From: Bacteroidales bacterium UBA1199
GTDB lineage: Bacteria; Bacteroidota; Bacteroidia; Bacteroidales; UBA932
DNA length: 8,121 nucleotides
Direction: 5' to 3'
Assembly: GCA_002309795.1 (NCBI GenBank)
Contig: DBXZ01000049.1
Coordinates: 1,131 to 9,251 of the forward strand
Shown here: piece after piece, positions 5,658 through 8,121 of the stretch
Layout: every line of letters begins with the position of its first letter
How positions within the stretch are numbered: the stretch's first letter is position 1
Translations under genes and position numbers: made by a program
The notes under the pieces: model-generated
What the model was told of the DNA's origin: nothing
Database searches by the model: none
Seen by the model: only the letters and a program-made list of their open reading frames with translations

Positions 5658-6704
5658 TTAGCGGACCACTTTTCCTTCTACCATAGACCATGTTGCGCAG
5701 GCATCCGCCCGTGCGCAGGCCCATTGTACGCGTCCGCTGTCGGATTCGAAGGGGATGATGACGGTGGCGCTGAGCAGGCCGTGGGTGACGGGCGCCCCCG
5801 TCCGCGGATCAATGGTGTGGGCGTAGCGTCTGCCGTCTTTGACATAGTATTTGCGATAGTCTCCGGAAGTCACTACGGCACAGTCTGTCAGATGCAGCGT
5901 ATCCTTGAGATATACTTCGATTGTATCCGCCTCGGCTCCGAGGTTATTGCTGAGCTCCGCCTCGGCTCCGAGGTTACAGCTGCGCTCGGATGAAAAAAAC
6001 CTCGCTTCGCTGTAACGCTCTCCGCCGGCGGGCGTCTCGACCGCTATCTTCCACTTGTCGCCGCGGGCGCTGAGGCCTTTGCAGAGAATCTCGCGGCCTA
6101 CTTCTACCAGGTAGTTGCTGCTGCCAAGCGCGTCCAGATAGCGGGCCACACGGTCGCAGGTGTAACCCTGCGCGATGGCGTTGAAGTTGAGGCGGCAGCG
6201 GGGGTCGGCCTTGTGCAGGTGGAAGGTGCCGTCGCCGAGCGTGTCAATCCGGAAGCGGTCCATTCCGATGAAAGTCCGTACGGAGTCGATCTGCCGTTTC
6301 GTGGGTACCGCTCCGGCCTCTTTGAATCCGAATCCCCACAGGTCGAAGAGGGGAGCGGCGGAAGGGTCGAAGGCCCCCTCGCTTTCGCGCCAGTACTGTT
6401 CGGAGAGGCGGAAGTTGACCAGGAAATGGTCGTCGAGCGGAAGGTCGTCGCCGGCGTTGAGGCGGCTCAGCAGCGAGCCCCGGTTGTAGCCGGAGAGCGA
6501 GGCGTCAATCTCCAGCAGCAGGCGGTCTATGCTGTCGCGGACCGCAGCCGGTTTGGCGCCGGAAGGCAGCGAGCAGATGATGTGCCAGGTGCCTCCCTGC
6601 GCGAAGCCCTCCATCCGCACGTAGCGCTCCCTGGCGGGGCCGCATCCTGCCAGCAGCAGGAGCATGGCCGTCAGGGGTAACAGGAAGTGGGCGGAGGCGC
6701 GCAT
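5658..6704 (-). CDS. ApbE-family FAD:protein FMN transferase lipoprotein, with short C-terminus
   Basis: ApbE enzymes attach FMN from FAD to a threonine of periplasmic or membrane flavoproteins such as Nqr/Rnf subunits. The 348-residue protein has a lipoprotein signal (LLLLAGC, lipid on C21). Family landmarks are GFAQGGTW (about 33-40), FDLWGFGF (about 120-127), NFNAIAQGY (173-181), YLVEVGREI (198-206), TSGDYRKYY (279-287), AHTIDPRTGAP (296-305) and the metal-site motif ADACAT with D334 and T338. In most relatives roughly 35-45 residues follow this motif; here only ten do. Residues 244-263 hold two copies of NLGAEA from a 30-bp tandem repeat, and a small extra segment (about 320-332) lies before the metal motif. 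It could be an active variant or a gene starting to decay. No Nqr/Rnf target is nearby. The start is the ATG at 6702-6704, about 25 nt below a good promoter. Confidence 0.88.
   Translation of the reverse strand: MRASAHFLLPLTAMLLLLAGCGPARERYVRMEGFAQGGTWHIICSLPSGAKPAAVRDSIDRLLLEIDASLSGYNRGSLLSRLNAGDDLPLDDHFLVNFRLSEQYWRESEGAFDPSAAPLFDLWGFGFKEAGAVPTKRQIDSVRTFIGMDRFRIDTLGDGTFHLHKADPRCRLNFNAIAQGYTCDRVARYLDALGSSNYLVEVGREILCKGLSARGDKWKIAVETPAGGERYSEARFFSSERSCNLGAEAELSNNLGAEADTIEVYLKDTLHLTDCAVVTSGDYRKYYVKDGRRYAHTIDPRTGAPVTHGLLSATVIIPFESDSGRVQWACARADACATWSMVEGKVVR
5694..5720. repeat. 9-bp direct repeat near the 3' end of the ApbE-family gene
   Basis: TGCGCAGGC occurs at 5694-5702 and 5712-5720, 18 bp apart (six codons). 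In the protein this gives ACARAD followed by ACATWS, overlapping the metal-site motif ADACAT. It may be the trace of a small in-frame duplication, although chance cannot be excluded for such a short repeat in GC-rich sequence. Confidence 0.5.
5926..5985. repeat. 30-bp tandem duplication inside the ApbE-family gene
   Basis: Two 30-bp units, 5926-5955 and 5956-5985, share their first 21 bases exactly and 27 of 30 overall (20 of the shared bases include CCTCGGCTCCGAGG, itself an inverted repeat with 6-bp arms). The length is a multiple of three, so the frame is kept, and the protein shows NLGAEAELSN followed by NLGAEADTIE. The position is just before the conserved strand that leads to TSGDY, in a region that is usually a variable loop. 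Confidence 0.85.
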
Positions 6705-6734
6705 CGTGGCACAGTTTTGGCGTTGGATTTACGG

Positions 6735-6767
6735 CAAAAATACCATAAAACTTGGCAAACGCCCAAA
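6735..6767 (-). promoter_or_regulatory. Promoter of the ApbE-family gene
   Basis: On the minus strand, 6742-6735 reads TATTTTTG, a perfect TAnnTTTG -7 box, and 6767-6764 reads TTTG, a perfect -33 box, with a 21-bp spacer. The start site would be near 6731, about 27 nt before the ATG. It overlaps the promoter of the divergent lipoprotein gene. Confidence 0.6.
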
Positions 6768-6782
6768 AAATATGCATATTTG
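6752..6782 (+). promoter_or_regulatory. Candidate promoter of the FISUMP lipoprotein gene
   Basis: CATATTTG at 6775-6782 differs from TAnnTTTG at one base, and TTGG at 6752-6755 is a one-mismatch -33 box with a 19-bp spacer, the same upstream element and spacing as the rlmN candidate. The start would be near 6787, some 18 nt before the ATG. It overlaps the minus-strand promoter by 16 bp. Confidence 0.5.
6768..6781. repeat. 14-bp perfect palindrome in the divergent lipoprotein promoter region
   Basis: AAATATGCATATTT is a perfect palindrome covering most of the plus-strand -7 box and touching the upstream edge of the minus-strand promoter. An 8-bp direct repeat CAAACGCC (6756-6763 and 6795-6802) flanks it. 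It could be an operator controlling both genes, or a product of AT-rich promoter composition. Confidence 0.4.
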
Positions 6783-6804
6783 CAGACTGTTTGACAAACG
6801 CCGG

Positions 6805-7815
6805 ATGAAAAGACCGTTCCAATATCTCGCCATTCTTTCCCTGTCGCTGCTGACGCTTCTTGCCGTCGGTTGTGAAGGGGAGGAAGAGACCGTGACGAAA
6901 AGCTATATGGAGGGGTCGCTTTCGTTCCGGTTCCCGAGCTATGTCCAGCGGAATTCGCACGTCACGGTAGAGGTGTCCGGCATTACCAATCCGGCAGAGG
7001 TGACCTACAAATGGACCTCCCCGGAGATATTCCCGGATACGGTGATCTCCCGGATTGTCTCCTTCCGCGTGCCTGACAGTCTGGGAACGTTCGGCATCAC
7101 AGCCGTGGCGCATGCAGAAGGCTATTACCAGACGGCCTCCACCATTTACTTCACGACCGTCGATACGACCGGCGGTGCGGCACTGACCGGACTCAAGCCT
7201 TCCGCAACCTCTTTCACCGACCCGCGCGACGGAAAGGTCTATCCGACCGTCAAGATCGGTTCGCTGGAGTGGTTTGCCAGGAATCTTTGCTGGGACGGTG
7301 CCGGGTGCGTCTATCTCAGTTCGCCGGTAACGGAAGGCCTCTTCGGCCGGTTTTATACATGGAAAGAGGCGACCGGCAATGTTTCAGCCACCGGTCTCGC
7401 GGGCGGCCCGCAGGGTGCCTGCCCCGCCGGCTGGAAGGTGCCTACGAAAGAGGATTTCGAAGATCTGGCCGCAGCCGTCCTGGGAGCCCCGTCCGCCTTT
7501 ACGGATACCTGGGAGACAATGGGTGACAAACTCTCCGCGCCGGCCTTTTTCCTGGGTGAACGGATGTGGGCCTACTCTCCCTACAACGACCATTCGAACA
7601 CCAGCGGCTGGAATGCGATTCCGGTCGGCGGCGTTACGGCCAATCATTCCGTTTTCAACGGCTACGGAAACTACGCTTTCTTCTGGACGGCAACGGAAAA
7701 AGACACCGACAGGGCTTACTACCGTTATATCTACGGCGATCTGAACACCTTCCCGATGTCCTCTACGAGCAAGAGCGACTTTGCAGCCTCCGTGCGCTGC
7801 GTCCGGGCTCTCTAG
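6805..7815 (+). CDS. Surface lipoprotein with FISUMP (Fibrobacter succinogenes major paralogous) domain
   Basis: The 336-residue protein starts with a lipoprotein signal peptide (MKRPFQYLAILSLSLLTLLA, then VGC), with lipid expected on C23. The next residues, EGEEE, form an acidic tract like the signals that send Bacteroidota lipoproteins to the cell surface. Residues about 36-120 look like one Ig-like or PKD-like beta domain (VEVSGITNPAEVTYKW ... VAHAEGYY). Residues about 137-336 match the FISUMP domain: FTDPRDGKVYPTVKIGSLEW, then WFARNL, GRFYTW, CPAGWKVPT, SGWNAIPVGG, FWTATE and finally SVRCVR. C206 and C332 are the usual conserved cysteines. The function of this domain is not known; it is common in secreted or surface proteins. 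ATG 6805 is chosen because it directly precedes the signal peptide, although the frame is open upstream to 6664 across the apbE-family start and promoter. No clear Shine-Dalgarno sequence is seen. Confidence 0.9.
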   Translation: MKRPFQYLAILSLSLLTLLAVGCEGEEETVTKSYMEGSLSFRFPSYVQRNSHVTVEVSGITNPAEVTYKWTSPEIFPDTVISRIVSFRVPDSLGTFGITAVAHAEGYYQTASTIYFTTVDTTGGAALTGLKPSATSFTDPRDGKVYPTVKIGSLEWFARNLCWDGAGCVYLSSPVTEGLFGRFYTWKEATGNVSATGLAGGPQGACPAGWKVPTKEDFEDLAAAVLGAPSAFTDTWETMGDKLSAPAFFLGERMWAYSPYNDHSNTSGWNAIPVGGVTANHSVFNGYGNYAFFWTATEKDTDRAYYRYIYGDLNTFPMSSTSKSDFAASVRCVRAL

Positions 7816-7818
7816 GCG

Positions 7819-8121
7819 CTAGGCCTTCTCAAATGCATCTACGATTTTCGTGACGAGCGGGTGACGGACAATGTCTTCCCGTCCGAACTCTATGACGCTG
7901 ATTCCCTTGATGCCGGAGACCAGCTCGATGCTCTTCGCCAGGCCGGAGTCTTCCTTGCGCGGAAGGTCGATCTGGGTCATATCGCCCGTGACGATAAACT
8001 TCGAGTCGGCGCCCATGCGGGTGAGGAACATCTTCAGCTGGTTCAGCGACGTGTTCTGGGCTTCGTCCAGAATCACGAAGGCATGGTCGAGCGTCCGGCC
8101 GCGCATGTAGGCCAGCGGGGC
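7819..8121 (-). CDS. phoH: PhoH-family ATPase, C-terminal 100 residues (runs off the right edge)
   Basis: PhoH-family proteins are cytoplasmic P-loop ATPases related to the N-terminal part of superfamily 1 helicases; E. coli YbeZ, linked with the RNase YbeY and RNA or ribosome maintenance, is the best-known close relative. Reading leftwards from the edge, the visible part begins APLAYMRGRTLDHAFVILDE, containing Walker B with the catalytic DEAQNT, then MFLTRMGADSKFIVTGDMTQ with the motif-III-like region and IDLP, and ends near DAFEKA with TAG at 7819-7821. The Walker A segment would lie outside the window. The ATG inside the visible part (8104-8106) is an internal methionine, since the family sequence continues upstream of it. 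The gene converges on the FISUMP lipoprotein gene with only 3 bp between the stop codons. The symbol is by family only; phosphate regulation is not implied. Confidence 0.93.
   Translation of the reverse strand, partial: APLAYMRGRTLDHAFVILDEAQNTSLNQLKMFLTRMGADSKFIVTGDMTQIDLPRKEDSGLAKSIELVSGIKGISVIEFGREDIVRHPLVTKIVDAFEKA

Noticed and set aside
5958..5973. CCTCGGCTCCGAGG hairpins as an intrinsic terminator.
   Set aside because: They lie inside the ApbE-family coding region as part of a tandem repeat, with no U-run; they are better explained as part of the duplication.
6664..6804. N-terminal extension of the FISUMP lipoprotein from an upstream in-frame start.
   Set aside because: It would run through the start of the divergent apbE-family gene and both promoters and would bury the lipoprotein signal peptide inside the protein.

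Overview
The window looks like chromosome of a GC-rich member of the Bacteroidota, most likely Bacteroidales. The evidence is the type of RecA and RlmN sequence, promoter elements of the Bacteroidota form (a -7 box TAnnTTTG with an upstream TTTG/TTGG), a FISUMP-type surface lipoprotein, and very tight gene packing. I cannot name a genus from the sequence alone. There is no mobile element, tRNA, rRNA or CRISPR array.

Layout. The 5' part of recA lies on the minus strand at the left edge (170 codons present). A 252-bp divergent intergenic region (513-764) follows, with two interleaved promoters and a long leader for the next gene. The plus strand then carries a compact four-gene unit: rlmN (23S rRNA/tRNA m2A methyltransferase), a secreted patatin-like phospholipase with a POTRA-like segment and a C-terminal outer-membrane barrel, recX (RecA regulator), and prfB (peptide release factor 2). 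Its junctions are an ATGA start/stop overlap, a 2-bp gap and a 23-bp overlap. prfB is split by the classic autoregulatory +1 frameshift at an in-frame UGA. Convergent to prfB is a minus-strand lipoprotein gene of the ApbE (FAD:protein FMN transferase) family, which carries small internal duplications and an early C-terminus. A 100-bp divergent region with overlapping promoters and a 14-bp palindrome separates it from a plus-strand FISUMP-domain surface lipoprotein. The right edge holds the C-terminal 100 codons of a PhoH-family ATPase on the minus strand.

How the genes relate. RecA and its likely modulator RecX are encoded on either side of one divergent promoter region, but recX sits third in the rlmN operon. 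The operon joins two peptidyl-transferase-centre functions (RlmN, RF2) with an outer-membrane phospholipase and RecX. The two lipoprotein genes share an overlapping divergent promoter. Both convergent gene pairs end with the same arrangement: stop codon, GCG, stop codon.

I see no wholly new system. The most interesting points are the well-formed prfB frameshift site, the structured leader of rlmN with small ORFs, the interleaved divergent promoters with palindromes, the decorated and shortened ApbE, and the identical convergent junctions.
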